A stretch of 64,000 nt of DNA, taken from assembly GCF_003369795.1 (NCBI RefSeq), contig NZ_CP026730.1, positions 5,633,001 to 5,697,000 on the forward strand, written 5' to 3'. This DNA is from Streptomyces sp. CB09001 (GTDB taxonomy: Bacteria > Actinomycetota > Actinomycetes > Streptomycetales > Streptomycetaceae). Positions 63,507-64,000 of this stretch are shown piece by piece (position 1 is the stretch's first letter; every line of letters begins with the position of its first letter). Both the position numbers and the translations under genes were made by a program. A model generated the notes under the pieces. The model saw nothing but the letters and a program-made list of their open reading frames with translations, was not told where the DNA came from and ran no database searches.

Positions 63507-63575
63507 GTTCCGATGACGTCGCACGTGGAGTGCGTGGCGATTCTGGAGCCTGCGGACAGGGGTGCCTGACCTGCG
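63507..63575 (+). other. Attachment-site copy D
   Basis: Encodes IVPMTSHVECVAILEPADRGA then stop, followed by CCTGCG. Preceded by the same left flank as copies B and C. It is the right-most copy and may be the outer island boundary, or another island may follow outside the window. Confidence 0.78.
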
Positions 63576-64000
63576 GGTTTGTGGCGGGGGGCGGGCGTTC
63601 GACCTGTTTCCGTCCGCTCAGCGGGTCGAGCGGACGGATCGATCCTCGCAGGCTGCCTGACCTGCGCATTCATGAGGGAGACGCCCGCATCGGCGGCGTC
63701 TTCCGGGTCGCGTTGGGAGCTTCTTGACGCTCGGATGCCGTTTGCCTCGGGGCCCTGGGCCAGTCGCATTGCTCTGGTCACTGGGGCGATCCCGGGGCGA
63801 TTTCGGTACCTCGGACCATGCTGGGCAGGTTCAGTTCCCAGATCCTTCGATGTGCTTCGGGTTGGGAAGCCGGTGGGGACGGTGATGGCGGCGCAGACGT
63901 CCCCCGGGGACTCAGAGGGTGTCGTCGGCCTTTGCCCGAAGTGGTTGCCGAAGTCCTCTCGGAACCGCTCCCGGGGCTGTCGCACCGCGGTGAGGGACGT
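63576..64000. other. Right-flank repeat and unassigned sequence
   Basis: Begins with the same GACCTGTTTCCGTCC...GCTGCCTGACCTGCGCATTCATG unit as after copies B and C, up to TTGACGCTCGG at 63724. From 63740 on no gene is supported; minus-strand codons are open but uncharacteristic. Confidence 0.4.

Noticed and set aside
25240..63575. A tRNA gene as the integration target
   Set aside because: No tRNA cloverleaf was seen; the repeated target is the 3' end of a protein-coding gene.

Overview
The window is a high-GC actinobacterial chromosome, almost certainly Streptomyces. GC-rich third positions, many GTG starts, 4-bp start/stop overlaps and a left half made of genes typical of the Streptomyces core chromosome all point that way.

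Region 1 (1-25,240) is ordinary core chromosome. It holds a partial sepH, a proline/alanine-repeat membrane protein, a lactone oxidase plus an MFS exporter, coproporphyrin ferrochelatase (cpfC/hemH), an inositol monophosphatase-family enzyme, the CutRS two-component system, DUF4193, DUF3093, a hotdog thioesterase, dut, DUF3710, an orphan LolD-type ABC ATPase, KdpD/KdpE, an OB-fold protein, DUF3159, two TrkA/RCK proteins, a KimA-type K+ transporter and an RlmD/TrmA-type RNA uridine methyltransferase. KdpDE, the RCK pair and KimA together form a potassium-homeostasis neighbourhood.

Region 2 (25,240-63,600) is accessory. The 3' end of the RNA methyltransferase gene, coding for a peptide like PMTSHVECVAILEP, recurs as a ~69-bp block at 25.18, 49.77, 57.11 and 63.51 kb, with a weaker partial remnant at 42.19 kb. 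TGACGCTC repeats lie near each copy. I read this as tandem accretion of integrative elements at one attachment site. An intact tyrosine recombinase (39.3-40.5 kb) and a degraded second copy (26.06-28.43 kb) fit that reading.

The islands are rich in defence-type genes. At 44.2-48.4 kb a short Argonaute (MID-PIWI) overlaps a DUF4365-APAZ nuclease gene, a SPARDA-like arrangement, and both are broken by IS5-family elements. Removing one IS and one TTA duplication restores the DUF4365-APAZ reading frame exactly. At 51.3-56.4 kb there is an operon of XRE/TPR regulator, TIR protein with an amyloid-like tail, P-loop protein and two-helix membrane protein, all overlapping by 4 bp. At 40.6-42.0 kb a HEPN/zinc-ribbon protein is coupled to an unknown small protein behind a perfect palindrome. 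Two RHH antitoxin genes share an operator-like repeat, one with its Doc/Fic toxin and one without. A frameshifted AbiEii-like locus is also present.

Three IS5-family elements each carry a non-transposase gene between the same ends (SUKH, GNAT, SUKH). All three are flanked by TTA and share a -1 frameshift between two transposase frames at an A-run/G-run. Other cargo includes a PQQ-propeller lipoprotein, a DUF4839 protein, a DUF1772 protein, a glyoxalase-fold protein, an alcohol dehydrogenase/SnoaL pair under a divergent XRE regulator, an acyl-carrier-like protein lacking its serine, an AraC regulator/hydrolase pair, an SDR/TetR pair and a frameshifted FtsX/MacB permease. I saw no tRNA, rRNA or CRISPR array.
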